28,985 bases of DNA, from positions 1 to 28,985 of the IMG/VR virus record IMGVR_UViG_3300044957_000965. The stretch is one strand, 5' to 3'. The notes under the pieces are model-generated. The model was not told the origin of the DNA. It made no database searches and worked only from the letters and a program-made list of their open reading frames with translations. A program made the position numbers and the translations under genes. The stretch comes from a virus. Position 1 is the first letter of the stretch. Each line of letters starts with the position of its first letter. Positions 1 through 6,043 of this stretch are shown in pieces.

Positions 1-195
1 ATGTCATTGAGCCAATCAGTTGAAGAAAGTTTGAGAGAGGCAGAATCACATTTGCGAAATGCACTTGCATTTGCAGCACGACAGGAAAAACCTTATGTTG
101 GAAAACATATTTCTGAAATGATACTAGCAATTGATAATTTGATTAACACTGATGCATTTTTTGATAAATTAGACTCTATAACAAAAGAGAAATGA
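1..195 (+). CDS. Small conserved cyanophage protein (64 aa)
   Basis: A 64-residue acidic, helical protein starting MSLSQSVEESLREAE. It has no signal peptide, membrane segment or recognisable catalytic motif. It resembles a small hypothetical family I associate with T4-like cyanophages, in which an SLREAESxLRNAL helix is followed by INTD near the C-terminus; its function is unknown. The ATG is base 1 of the window, so an earlier start cannot be excluded. The stop lies three bases before the next ATG, so the two genes are probably co-transcribed. The recognition is from memory. Confidence 0.75.
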   Translation: MSLSQSVEESLREAESHLRNALAFAARQEKPYVGKHISEMILAIDNLINTDAFFDKLDSITKEK

Positions 196-198
196 TGA

Positions 199-780
199 AT
201 GATTTACAACTTCAATACTGATTTTGTTTACTATGATATTATAAAAAATCACAGTAAATATAAAGATTATTTTTATTCCGAAATAATATCTCAAAATAAA
301 CCAAAACCAAATGCAGAATATTATCATAAGTATAAATGCACTACTTCATATTATGACGTAATAAATGGAAAAAGTGATGGAATATATTATTTGGAGTTTG
401 CAAAGCAAGTAATTTATCCGCATTTGGATATTTTATTTTCAACAATGAATTTAAAGCTTCCCACTTTATCTGAAATTACATCTATATGGTATTGCAATTA
501 TGATGATGGGGGATATCACTCCATGCATATTCATCAATGTAGTAATATTAGTGGAATATATCTTTTGCATTTAGAAGGTAAAAACACCACAGTATTCTAT
601 AATCATAATATGAATCGTATATTTCATGAAGAAATGTCTACTGAAAATCTACCTGAAGGAACATTATTTATGTTCCCCTCACATTTACAACATGAAGTTT
701 TACCTTCTGACGGTAAAAAAATAGCAATAGCTTTTAATATCAATTGCCATTTTAACGATCATACTGTCTGTGACAGTTGA
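199..780 (+). CDS. 2OG-Fe(II) oxygenase family protein
   Basis: A 193-residue protein fitting the putative 2OG-Fe(II) oxygenase family common in cyanophages (PF13759 type). These are cupin-fold enzymes that couple 2-oxoglutarate decarboxylation to oxidation of a substrate. Visible signature: H107-S-M-H110-I-H112 followed by SG(I)Y at 118-121, as the first iron-ligand region. A distal FPSHLQHEV segment supplies H165, and KKIAIAFN at 173-180 is the closing strand. The position that binds the 2OG carboxylate is usually Arg in this family; here the candidates are Lys. The substrate is unknown (protein, nucleotide or small molecule). The gene starts 3 nt after the preceding stop. Confidence 0.8.
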   Translation: MIYNFNTDFVYYDIIKNHSKYKDYFYSEIISQNKPKPNAEYYHKYKCTTSYYDVINGKSDGIYYLEFAKQVIYPHLDILFSTMNLKLPTLSEITSIWYCNYDDGGYHSMHIHQCSNISGIYLLHLEGKNTTVFYNHNMNRIFHEEMSTENLPEGTLFMFPSHLQHEVLPSDGKKIAIAFNINCHFNDHTVCDS

Positions 781-785
781 TAAAT

Positions 786-827
786 TGGCACAAACCCCTT
801 TACAAGAATCAAATTTTGTGCTACAGT
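786..827 (+). promoter_or_regulatory. Sigma-70-like promoter with TGGCACA box
   Basis: TTTACA (799-804), a 17-nt spacer and TACAGT (822-827) lie upstream of the ATG at 854. The hexamers match the bacterial consensus 5/6 and 4/6. A TGGCACA motif at 786-792 sits 6 nt upstream of the -35, the same arrangement as at 5940 and 6044. Confidence 0.5.
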
Positions 828-853
828 AAATAGTAAGATCATTATTTAAACAA

Positions 854-1252
854 ATGAACGAACCAGCATCACAACATATTCCCAAACCTTCAGCAGTTGC
901 ACCGGGAAGACCTATGAAGGAAAATTCAATATCAAACTGGATAAACTCTCCAGAAACAAAGAATATACATGAAGAACTACAAAAAGCACATCAGGAAAGT
1001 ATTGAAAGGTCTGTAGGATGGTATCATATGCTTTCTAGTGAAGATAAGTATAAGGCAGTAGAAGCACTTTGCTATATTATCTGTAAAGCAGAAAAAGAAG
1101 GAACCAGTCATCGTGGATTGATGAATGAACTTGGCGTATATCCTGAGGCATTTTGGATTTCAGATTTGATGACTATACATAATGCAGTTTGGACTGAATA
1201 TCAAGAACTTGATTCAAAAAACTATACGAATCATAACAAATCACATACATAA
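854..1252 (+). CDS. Conserved hypothetical protein (132 aa)
   Basis: A 132-residue soluble protein. The first 30 residues are Pro/Ser-rich and probably disordered (NEPASQHIPKPSAVAPGRP). The core is helical, roughly residues 35-122, with SVGWYHMLSSEDKYKAVEAL and a C-terminal WTEYQ. No catalytic motif is seen. I believe similar proteins exist in other T4-like cyanophages but cannot name a function. It follows its own sigma-70-like promoter, suggesting early expression by host polymerase. Confidence 0.75.
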   Translation: MNEPASQHIPKPSAVAPGRPMKENSISNWINSPETKNIHEELQKAHQESIERSVGWYHMLSSEDKYKAVEALCYIICKAEKEGTSHRGLMNELGVYPEAFWISDLMTIHNAVWTEYQELDSKNYTNHNKSHT

Positions 1253-1263
1253 TATACAAGTGT

Positions 1264-1271
1264 GTTAGAAT
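1264..1271 (+). promoter_or_regulatory. Possible extended -10 element
   Basis: TGTTAGAAT (1263-1271) is an extended -10 (TGnTAnAAT) about 20 bases upstream of the ATG at 1292. No convincing -35 is seen 17 nt upstream. Weak candidate. Confidence 0.25.
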
Positions 1272-1291
1272 GCACATAATTTGGAGATCAA

Positions 1292-1450
1292 ATGAATCTA
1301 ACTCAATCCGAATGGAAAGAACTAAACATTCTTCGTGTGGCGATTAGTGAAAATCCTGGTGGGGTTCATCCCGATAAAATGGAAAGATTTACTGAACTAT
1401 TTGTTAAAACTATTGAGGGTAAAGGTCCATATGAATTTAAATCTGAATAG
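1292..1450 (+). CDS. Small hypothetical protein (52 aa)
   Basis: A 52-codon gene with a GGAG ribosome-binding site at 1283-1286, 5 nt before the ATG. It encodes MNLTQSEWKELNILRVAISE at the N-terminus and ends GPYEFKSE. The PDKMERFTELFV segment resembles a small family I recall from cyanophages. It is soluble, mostly helical and of unknown function. Its last 20 bases overlap the start of the next gene in another frame, which suggests translational coupling. Confidence 0.65.
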   Translation: MNLTQSEWKELNILRVAISENPGGVHPDKMERFTELFVKTIEGKGPYEFKSE

Positions 1451-2033
1451 AGAAGAGTTTGCAGAGAAACTTAAAACTGAGCATATACAGCCATTTCATG
1501 ATAAGTATATTGTTCCAATTACGGCTGAACTCTGGGAAAACATGTTATTCTTAACACTTAAATCTCTTGGATTTGATATTTCTTGGAAATGTGCAAGTCA
1601 TCAGGTTGGAACAGATCTTACAATTCACAAATTTGATGAGCACTTAAACATTTCTGCAAAATCTGGAACAATTGACAAGGATAAGAGATTGAAAAATGTG
1701 AGTAGTTATAGAACTACAAAATATAAGACATTGCAAGATAAAATAGATTACATCACAGAGTCGCATCAAGATTATTATTTTTGTCTTGCAAAAAAGACTC
1801 CATTTGTAGAAAATCCAATCTATTATTTGTATATTTTTGAAAATGACAATGTTGATTTCACAAGTGGCATCTGGACTGAAAAATATAACAAGAGCAATAA
1901 TCATACTGGATGGAATTATGAAACTGAAAACGTAAAGGCAGAAATTAAAAAAGGAACATCTGATCAACTTTGGATTAACTCATTGTCTAAGCAAATTACC
2001 AAAGAACCTATTGAAATTCAAGTAAATCTATGA
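1431..2033 (+). CDS. Possible PD-(D/E)XK-type nuclease / restriction-endonuclease-like protein
   Basis: Starting at ATG 1431 gives 200 residues. A longer frame open from 1335 uses a GTG and runs through the 52-aa gene, so I reject that start. The central strand-strand pattern VGTD62LTI...LNISAK77SG, preceded by the helix TAELWENMLFL with E33/E36, fits a PD-(D/E)XK nuclease core. D62 and K77 would be metal/catalytic residues, although the usual acidic residue two before the Lys is Ser75. The following basic helix (YRTTKYKTLQDKIDYI) and DYYFCLAKK strand also suit a type II restriction-enzyme-like fold. No methyltransferase gene is adjacent. This is a fold-level guess; substrate and activity are unknown. 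It overlaps the downstream ATG by ATGA. Confidence 0.6.
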   Translation: MNLNLNREEFAEKLKTEHIQPFHDKYIVPITAELWENMLFLTLKSLGFDISWKCASHQVGTDLTIHKFDEHLNISAKSGTIDKDKRLKNVSSYRTTKYKTLQDKIDYITESHQDYYFCLAKKTPFVENPIYYLYIFENDNVDFTSGIWTEKYNKSNNHTGWNYETENVKAEIKKGTSDQLWINSLSKQITKEPIEIQVNL

Positions 2034-2188
2034 CTAGTCACATTACCGTAAGATCTGTAGATACACTTATTCTTTGAATAAGTAAAGATTATGGAGATAG
2101 AATTGAACGACTAGAAACTGAAATCAAACAGATGAAAGTAGAAATGATGAATCTTTATGCTGGTATAGATAAGTATTATGAATGTTAA
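2030..2188 (+). pseudogene. Small coiled-coil gene interrupted by in-frame TGA
   Basis: The ATG overlaps the preceding stop (ATGA). The frame reads MTSHITVRSVDTLIL, then TGA at 2075-2077, and continues in the same frame as a clear coiled coil (DRIERLETEIKQMKVEMMNL) to TAA at 2186. Without the TGA the product would be 52 residues, with ITVRSVD and RIERLE motifs that I associate with small cyanophage proteins. No usable in-frame ATG precedes the coiled coil. It may be a decayed gene, a sequencing error or opal readthrough. Confidence 0.45.
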
Positions 2189-2216
2189 GGCATTAGGAAA
2201 TCTAATCAGTCAGCAC

Positions 2217-2245
2217 TTGACAGACCCCTCCCAATGTCCTATACT
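2217..2245 (+). promoter_or_regulatory. Strong sigma-70-like promoter
   Basis: TTGACA (2217-2222), a 17-nt spacer and TATACT (2240-2245) match the consensus 6/6 and 5/6. Transcription would begin near 2252. This places the ATG at 2234 inside the promoter spacer and supports the ATG at 2276 as the real start. Confidence 0.7.
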
Positions 2246-2266
2246 TCATATGTAAGTTCAAATTCT

Positions 2267-2271
2267 AGGAG
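2267..2271 (+). promoter_or_regulatory. Ribosome-binding site deciding the start at 2276
   Basis: AGGAG lies 4 nt before the ATG at 2276 and downstream of the predicted transcription start. No Shine-Dalgarno sequence precedes the upstream ATG at 2234. Confidence 0.6.
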
Positions 2272-2275
2272 CCTC

Positions 2276-2623
2276 ATGATCCGAACTGGTATTGGTGTTG
2301 TCACTGATAACAACACAATCGCAACAGTCTACTGCAATAAAATGGATATTGAAACTTTGATTCAAAACTATACAAGTAGTCAAGATGTTTATGATCTAGT
2401 TGAAAATGGTGACATCAACTTGCTTATGCCTGATTGTAATAGCTCAATATTCTATTCAGAAGTCTGTTATTCACGCACATTTTCTGGAACTGAGGAAATG
2501 ATAGACTATTACTACAAATGTGATTGTGAAATGGTTTTCATTTTTACACCAGAGGGCTGGGATTGTGTTAAGATTGGTGCTGATGGATCTTACCTTCTCG
2601 CTGAGCTTTACGCACGAGTATGA
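2276..2623 (+). CDS. Conserved phage protein, 'MATRSRIG' family, divergent copy (115 aa)
   Basis: An open frame reaches back to ATG 2234, but the promoter at 2217-2245 and AGGAG at 2267 favour ATG 2276. The product then begins MIRTGIGVVTDNNTIATVYC. It aligns by eye with the protein at 5297 (MATRSRIGLQYDCGGIVSVYC) and shares its order of features: N-terminal RIG strand, VYC, a DVYDLVENGDINLL helix/turn comparable to KVEELLDGGDMSSL, a YY segment, and a C-terminal FxPEGWDCV strand comparable to FVNGEWVCY. This copy has lost the HWDGYPE segment, so it is a shortened paralogue. Function unknown. Confidence 0.7.
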   Translation: MIRTGIGVVTDNNTIATVYCNKMDIETLIQNYTSSQDVYDLVENGDINLLMPDCNSSIFYSEVCYSRTFSGTEEMIDYYYKCDCEMVFIFTPEGWDCVKIGADGSYLLAELYARV

Positions 2624-2754
2624 TGTATGATTCCACACTAGATTTATTTTGCGAAAAGGCATGTGCTGAAGCATTTATGGCATTTGTTGAGGATGCTGCT
2701 TCGGAACTAGAAATAACTGTTGACTATTATCTTGAGGAATTTTTTGTAGACTAA
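2620..2754 (+). CDS. Small acidic hypothetical protein (44 aa)
   Basis: A short gene beginning ATGATG, overlapping the previous stop. It encodes an acidic helical protein whose CEKACAEAFMAFVEDAASEL segment is followed by TVDYYLEEFF. I recall similar tiny proteins in other T4-like cyanophages. Function unknown. The start could be either tandem ATG (2620 or 2623). Its TAA overlaps the next ATG (TAATG), indicating coupled translation. Confidence 0.6.
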   Translation: MMYDSTLDLFCEKACAEAFMAFVEDAASELEITVDYYLEEFFVD

Positions 2755-2987
2755 TGAAAAAAATGTATTTGATTAACTATTGGGTACCATTTCCACGCAG
2801 CGAATACGGTGGCCTAGTTGCCGTTGTAGCTGAAACTGATGAGGAGTGTTATGATCTTCTTTCAGCGGATAAGGATGAAATTGATTTTGAGTATAACTCC
2901 TTATTGAGAAAAAATATCAAAAACGCACAGGTATTTAATCTAGTTGAACCTGGACCTTCCCGGATTGTTGAACAGTTTGTTACTTGA
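2754..2987 (+). CDS. Conserved hypothetical protein (77 aa)
   Basis: A 77-residue soluble alpha/beta protein. It starts MKKMYLINYWVPFPRSEYGG with a beta strand, followed by VAVVAETDEECYDLL and a C-terminal VFNLVEPGPSRIVEQF. It looks like a compact single domain with no metal or nucleotide-binding motif. It is coupled by TAATG to the upstream gene. Function unknown. Confidence 0.7.
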   Translation: MKKMYLINYWVPFPRSEYGGLVAVVAETDEECYDLLSADKDEIDFEYNSLLRKNIKNAQVFNLVEPGPSRIVEQFVT

Positions 2988-2988
2988 T

Positions 2989-3159
2989 ATGCAAGATTAT
3001 ACAGATTATGTGAATGATATTTTAGGTTGGGCAGTTAATCGTATGATGGATCTTACTCTAGAGGGGAGGGTGGATGATGCACTCTCAATCGGAGAAGAGT
3101 TTGCTGAGTGGGGCAAGGAAGACAATTTTTTTGTTTATTCTTCAAAAATCACATCCTAA
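2989..3159 (+). CDS. Small hypothetical protein (56 aa)
   Basis: The open frame extends back to 2944, but the ATG at 2989 lies one base after the preceding stop and gives a sensible product, MQDYTDYVNDILGWAVNRMM. The protein is acidic and amphipathic, with a GRVDDALSIGEEFAEWG helix reminiscent of TPR-like helices though far too short for a repeat domain. Function unknown. Confidence 0.6.
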   Translation: MQDYTDYVNDILGWAVNRMMDLTLEGRVDDALSIGEEFAEWGKEDNFFVYSSKITS

Positions 3160-3222
3160 TATGTCAGTTGAACAACTGGCATAAGACTCTACCAATTCGC
3201 CATCAGACTTGCAATACTAAGC

Positions 3223-3468
3223 ATGTTCACTCAGATTCCAATGATTCACACACTTTCCACTGCCGAAGAGTATCAGCTAGTCGTTGAGGATGTGTTTGAT
3301 GCGGATGAAACCGCAGCAGACATCTGTATCAATGAACTCTGTGAAGAAATAGGTATTGCCAACTGCCCAGAAAATGAAGAAGAGATTATGGAAGCTGTAA
3401 TTCATTACGAGGACTTCCTTGTAACGATTTATGACCACTATCGCAATGGGCTTGAGATAGTCTGCTAG
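3223..3468 (+). CDS. Hypothetical acidic protein (81 aa)
   Basis: An 81-residue, strongly acidic helical protein (DVFDADETAADICINELCEE) with three cysteines. There is no signal or membrane segment. A start at ATG 3241 is also possible, and neither has an obvious ribosome-binding site. Function unknown; strong acidity is common among small phage proteins that bind host factors, but nothing here shows that. Confidence 0.6.
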   Translation: MFTQIPMIHTLSTAEEYQLVVEDVFDADETAADICINELCEEIGIANCPENEEEIMEAVIHYEDFLVTIYDHYRNGLEIVC

Positions 3469-3529
3469 AATGATCGCATAGGAATGGCAGCGCCTCAAAG
3501 ACTCCATTGTTCACTCTATCCTTTGTTCA

Positions 3530-3757
3530 ATGAAAACCTACAAAGTTTCGTCTAGTGCTATTGAGAAGATTGCTGTTAGCGACAATGTTGCCAACATCAC
3601 CTTCAACAACGGTCGTGAGTATACCTATGAGATTGCAAATCCAGACTGGGTTTCTGCCCTTGAATCTGTGATTGCTGATCCAGAGGGTTCTGTCGGCAAA
3701 TTTGTAAATCGTTCCATTCGTGAAGACGAATCTCTCAAAATCGTCGTCACCGTCTAA
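3530..3757 (+). CDS. KTSC-domain-like protein (75 aa)
   Basis: A 75-residue protein spanning one small domain. The pattern VSSSAIEKIAVSDN at 6-19, ANITFNNGREYTYEI at 21-35, an amphipathic helix and GSVGKFVNRSIR at 53-64 fits the KTSC fold, in which a strand-strand-helix unit ends in a conserved basic segment. KTSC domains are found alone or fused to lysyl-tRNA synthetases and phage proteins. They are thought to bind nucleic acid, but their role is not established. Confidence 0.65.
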   Translation: MKTYKVSSSAIEKIAVSDNVANITFNNGREYTYEIANPDWVSALESVIADPEGSVGKFVNRSIREDESLKIVVTV

Positions 3758-3796
3758 TACCTGGGGAATTAACTTTCCCCATATTCCCTTTATAAC

Positions 3797-3961
3797 ATGA
3801 GCTACTACTATCCAAAAGACACTTGCCAACTCAAAAAAGAGATTCGTCGTATTGAGAAAATACTCAAACGAGGTAGAATCAATGAAACTCAAAGAGAACT
3901 GCTTGAAGAGGATTTGTTAATTCTAAAACAGGATCTGCAATTTAATACCGAATACGCATAA
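3797..3961 (+). CDS. Small coiled-coil hypothetical protein (54 aa)
   Basis: A 54-codon gene encoding MSYYYPKDTCQLKKEIRRIE followed by a highly charged coiled coil (KILKRGRINETQRELLEEDL, then LILKQDL). Codon choice and charge pattern look genuine. Its TAA overlaps the next ATG (TAATG). Probably a small dimerising protein; function unknown. Confidence 0.55.
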   Translation: MSYYYPKDTCQLKKEIRRIEKILKRGRINETQRELLEEDLLILKQDLQFNTEYA

Positions 3962-4116
3962 TGTCACACTCAACCCCAATGGAGATTACCTTGGACTTTG
4001 AACAGAACACTTGGGAAAGTTTTTTTGAAACTTTTGAGGATTTTGACTCAGAAGAACTTGAATACGATGATATGACTGCCGGAGATGCTTGGGGGAATTG
4101 CGGAAATTATATGTAA
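3961..4116 (+). CDS. Small acidic hypothetical protein (51 aa)
   Basis: A 51-codon gene directly coupled to the upstream stop. The product is very acidic and aromatic (ESFFETFEDFDSEELEYDDM), with a Gly/Asn-rich tail (GNCGNYM). No motif is recognised. The reading frame ends 5 nt before a perfect hairpin. Confidence 0.5.
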   Translation: MSHSTPMEITLDFEQNTWESFFETFEDFDSEELEYDDMTAGDAWGNCGNYM

Positions 4117-4121
4117 TTTGC

Positions 4122-4146
4122 GTGGGACAGAATAATACTGTCCCAC
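4122..4146 (+). terminator. Perfect hairpin, possible weak terminator
   Basis: GTGGGACAG / CTGTCCCAC form a perfect 9-bp stem with a 7-nt loop (AATAATA) between the genes ending at 4116 and starting at 4174. No T-run follows, so it may be a processing or attenuation hairpin and not a classic terminator. Confidence 0.45.
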
Positions 4147-4173
4147 ATTATCACAAAACTCCGCATTTGCATT

Positions 4174-4611
4174 ATGGATTTCTACGAGTTCAAACAAAAG
4201 CAACCACTTGCACAAACTCAAATTAAAACTTTGATTGATTTGATTGACCAGTATTGTCAAGTTCTTCGCACCAATTATCAATCCCATTCCATTGAAATTC
4301 ATCGTCAGTCTATTTCTACAGGTGTTAATGTAGAATATCATCAAGAACAGATTGATAAATTGTGTATGGGTGAAGGTGTAGATCAATTTGTGGTACAGAT
4401 GGGTAGAAAGTACGCAAAAATCGTTCGTGTATGTAACTTCAATCAACATCAAAGTGCTCATGCCTTTGTAGATTTAACAAATGGGGATGTCTATAAATCG
4501 GCAAGTTGGAAATCTCCTGCAAAAGGAATACGATATAATCTTTTAGATGAACAATCTCGCACTGAAATGTATCAACGTGCAGATTGGGCTGGATCATACT
4601 TACACCGATAA
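4174..4611 (+). CDS. Conserved cyanophage hypothetical protein (145 aa)
   Basis: A 145-residue soluble protein. The N-terminal half (1-70) is helical. The C-terminal half has a beta segment (RKYAKIVRV), then SAHAFVDLTNGDVYKSASWK and a basic/aromatic end (RYNLLDEQSR, then DWAGSYLHR). The GDVYKxASWKxPAKGxRYNLLD pattern is one I recognise from other T4-like cyanophages and related phages. Function unknown. Confidence 0.8.
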   Translation: MDFYEFKQKQPLAQTQIKTLIDLIDQYCQVLRTNYQSHSIEIHRQSISTGVNVEYHQEQIDKLCMGEGVDQFVVQMGRKYAKIVRVCNFNQHQSAHAFVDLTNGDVYKSASWKSPAKGIRYNLLDEQSRTEMYQRADWAGSYLHR

Positions 4612-4628
4612 AAATCTAGTTGATTATT

Positions 4629-4832
4629 ATGCAAAACAAAAACGTTGAGACGATTGTAGAATGGGTTTCTACAATCATAGTACATACATTTGATTATGCA
4701 CTTGCATGTACATTCATGTGGGTATTACTTGAGGCATTTCATCAGACAACAGCTTTGCATATTATCATGGCTGGAGGTGGTGCCAAGCTGATTATGGCCG
4801 GTTTGGAAAGTGGCACAGATGAGGTTTTATGA
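4629..4832 (+). CDS. Small hydrophobic, probably membrane protein (67 aa)
   Basis: Starting at ATG 4629 (an in-frame TTG at 4620 would add three residues) gives 67 residues. One hydrophobic helix lies around 10-35 (IIVHTFDYALACTFMWVLLE) and a Gly/Ala-rich second one around 45-60 (LHIIMAGGGAKLIMAGL). It is probably an inner-membrane protein. Function unknown. Confidence 0.6.
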   Translation: MQNKNVETIVEWVSTIIVHTFDYALACTFMWVLLEAFHQTTALHIIMAGGGAKLIMAGLESGTDEVL

Positions 4833-4875
4833 GCCTTGATTTGACTTATGTTGTGTGTGTCCGAAATTGAGCCTA

Positions 4876-5001
4876 ATGATTCCTTCCTATTCATTCACAG
4901 GTGACGCTGTTACAGTTCTAGGACTGGTTGGTGTCGTCTCCACTGGCATCATTCTGGTGCTATGCTTCACTCGTTACTTCAATTCAACCCTGAGGAAGTG
5001 A
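4876..5001 (+). CDS. Single-span small membrane protein (41 aa)
   Basis: A 41-codon frame encoding MIPSYSFTGDAVTVLGLVGV and then VSTGIILVLCFTRYF with a basic tail (STLRK). It has one clear transmembrane helix (about 11-32), with a short extracytoplasmic N-terminus and a positively charged cytoplasmic end. No Shine-Dalgarno is visible. Chance open frames rarely give this topology, and it sits beside another membrane gene. Confidence 0.5.
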   Translation: MIPSYSFTGDAVTVLGLVGVVSTGIILVLCFTRYFNSTLRK

Positions 5002-5050
5002 TTACGAACCGTCCCTTCCTGACCCCTACTCACATAAGCAACCAACCATC

Positions 5051-5251
5051 ATGCATCTTCCCGGTTTTGCTCCCTGTTCCGACCTTGCCACTCATCAGAT
5101 CAAGTGGATCTCTCGTACAGATCAGATCAACAACGGTTTTCGTCCTGCCTCCCACATCCAATGGGGAATCTCTGCTGTGAGCATTGCTGCTCAGTATGCT
5201 GAGACTTATGCTGATGAGCACCCCGAATTGATTCAAACTTCCTCAGACTAG
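5051..5251 (+). CDS. Hypothetical protein (66 aa)
   Basis: A 66-residue protein beginning MHLPGFAPCSDLATHQIKWI and ending in an Ala-rich helix (AVSIAAQYAETYADEHPELI). Base composition here is visibly GC-richer than the neighbouring genes. The overlapping frame 4962-5180 gives a less protein-like, proline-rich translation and is taken as a shadow. No motif recognised. Confidence 0.5.
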   Translation: MHLPGFAPCSDLATHQIKWISRTDQINNGFRPASHIQWGISAVSIAAQYAETYADEHPELIQTSSD

Positions 5252-5296
5252 CCTACAAGGCCCCACAACACCCCAAACCATTTCCCCCTTATCATC

Positions 5297-5668
5297 ATGG
5301 CAACACGTTCTAGAATCGGTCTACAGTACGATTGTGGTGGGATTGTATCAGTATATTGTCACTGGGACGGTTATCCCGAGTTTAATGGTAAGAAATTGAA
5401 GGAACACTTCAATACTCGTGATAAAGTAGAAGAGCTACTTGATGGTGGTGATATGAGTTCCTTGTGGACAAACCACGACTTTAATCATTGTGAATCTGAT
5501 GAGTATGCTCCACTGTATTATAGCCAGAGAGGTGAAACAACCATTCCACGATTAGACACTGATCTAATAAGCTACTTGTCTAATAGTGAAGAGTATTCTT
5601 ATCTGTTTGTGAATGGTGAATGGGTATGTTATGACTGTCGTTCAAAAGTTGTCGCATTGAATGAGTAA
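5297..5668 (+). CDS. Conserved phage protein, 'MATRSRIG' family (123 aa)
   Basis: A 123-residue protein starting MATRSRIGLQYDCGGIVSVY, with YCHWDGYPEFNGKKL around 20-34, KVEELLDGGDMSSLW around 42-56, and a C-terminal FVNGEWVCYDC strand. This belongs to a widespread family of hypothetical proteins in phages and bacteria that is recognisable by MxTRSxIG and HWDGYPE. Its function is not known to me. It is the full-length relative of the gene at 2276. A strong terminator follows 33 bases downstream. Confidence 0.8.
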   Translation: MATRSRIGLQYDCGGIVSVYCHWDGYPEFNGKKLKEHFNTRDKVEELLDGGDMSSLWTNHDFNHCESDEYAPLYYSQRGETTIPRLDTDLISYLSNSEEYSYLFVNGEWVCYDCRSKVVALNE

Positions 5669-5701
5669 GTTTAGATGAGTATTATACTCTAAACTAGATT
5701 G

Positions 5702-5726
5702 AAACCGCAGAGAACCTGCGGTTTTT
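5702..5726 (+). terminator. Rho-independent terminator
   Basis: AAACCGCAG / CTGCGGTTT form a 9-bp stem around a 5-nt loop (AGAAC), followed by further Ts (run of five at 5722-5726). It closes the forward gene block ending at 5668. Confidence 0.85.
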
Positions 5727-5734
5727 ATGTATAG

Positions 5735-5835
5735 TTTTTCACAAGTTATGTGGGAAAAGTGTGTAAAACTGTGAAAAAGTATGATAATAAAAATGTATTA
5801 AAAAACGTTATTATATGTTTTAGACAAATATATGT
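5735..5835. other. DnaA-box-like cluster with adjacent AT-rich stretch (origin candidate)
   Basis: Three 9-mers within 44 bases differ by one base from the cyanobacterial-type DnaA box TTTTCCACA: TTTTTCACA at 5735-5743, and on the other strand TTTTACACA (5760-5768) and TTTTTCACA (5770-5778). A fourth, with one extra C, lies at 5749-5758. They are followed by about 60 bases of nearly pure A/T. The clustering is seen in the sequence; an origin role is inference, and T4-like phages are not known to need DnaA. Confidence 0.3.
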
Positions 5836-5939
5836 TAACTAAATGTGGTTATATTAAATGTGAGTTCTTATAGCCGTCTTGGGCTGCATTCTACCATAAG
5901 ACTCCGAAATGTCAACACCCTCTGTGACACTTTTAGAAC

Positions 5940-5982
5940 TGGCACAGCACCCCTTGACATAAGGCTGTCAAGGTCTTATAGG
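5940..5982 (+). promoter_or_regulatory. Promoter with palindromic -35 region and TGGCACA box
   Basis: TTGACA (5954-5959), a 17-nt spacer and TATAGG (5977-5982). TGGCACA at 5940-5946 is 7 nt upstream of the -35. A perfect inverted repeat, CCTTGACA / TGTCAAGG (5952-5959 and 5966-5973), overlaps the -35, as an operator might. No gene starts immediately downstream; the next promoter lies about 80 bases on. Confidence 0.45.
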
Positions 5983-6012
5983 ACAGTTCTGAAACTGGCA
6001 CAACAAAACAAT

Positions 6013-6039
6013 CTAGTTCAGCTAGTTCAGCTAGTTCAG
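6013..6039 (+). repeat. Three tandem CTAGTTCAG 9-mers
   Basis: CTAGTTCAG occurs three times without interruption, directly upstream of a TGGCACA box and promoter. Related CTAGTTCA(A/G) copies recur at 7066-7074 and 7085-7093, again just before a TGGCACA at 7112. Confidence 0.8.
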
Positions 6040-6043
6040 AAAG

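Noticed and set aside
1335-1430. Upstream extension of the nuclease-like gene from a GTG
   Set aside because: It runs through the 52-aa gene in another frame, gives an unrelated basic sequence, and a good ATG exists at 1431.
2234-2275. ATG 2234 as start of the 2276 gene
   Set aside because: It lies inside a near-consensus promoter spacer and has no ribosome-binding site; AGGAG precedes ATG 2276.
4048-4461. 137-aa minus-strand frame
   Set aside because: Antisense shadow of the well-supported 145-aa forward gene.
4829-4870. 13-codon frame MSLDLTYVVCVRN
   Set aside because: Too short and unsupported; may be a remnant but cannot be shown.
4962-5180. 72-aa frame overlapping the gene at 5051
   Set aside because: Proline-rich, low-complexity translation in a different frame from the better candidate; taken as a shadow.
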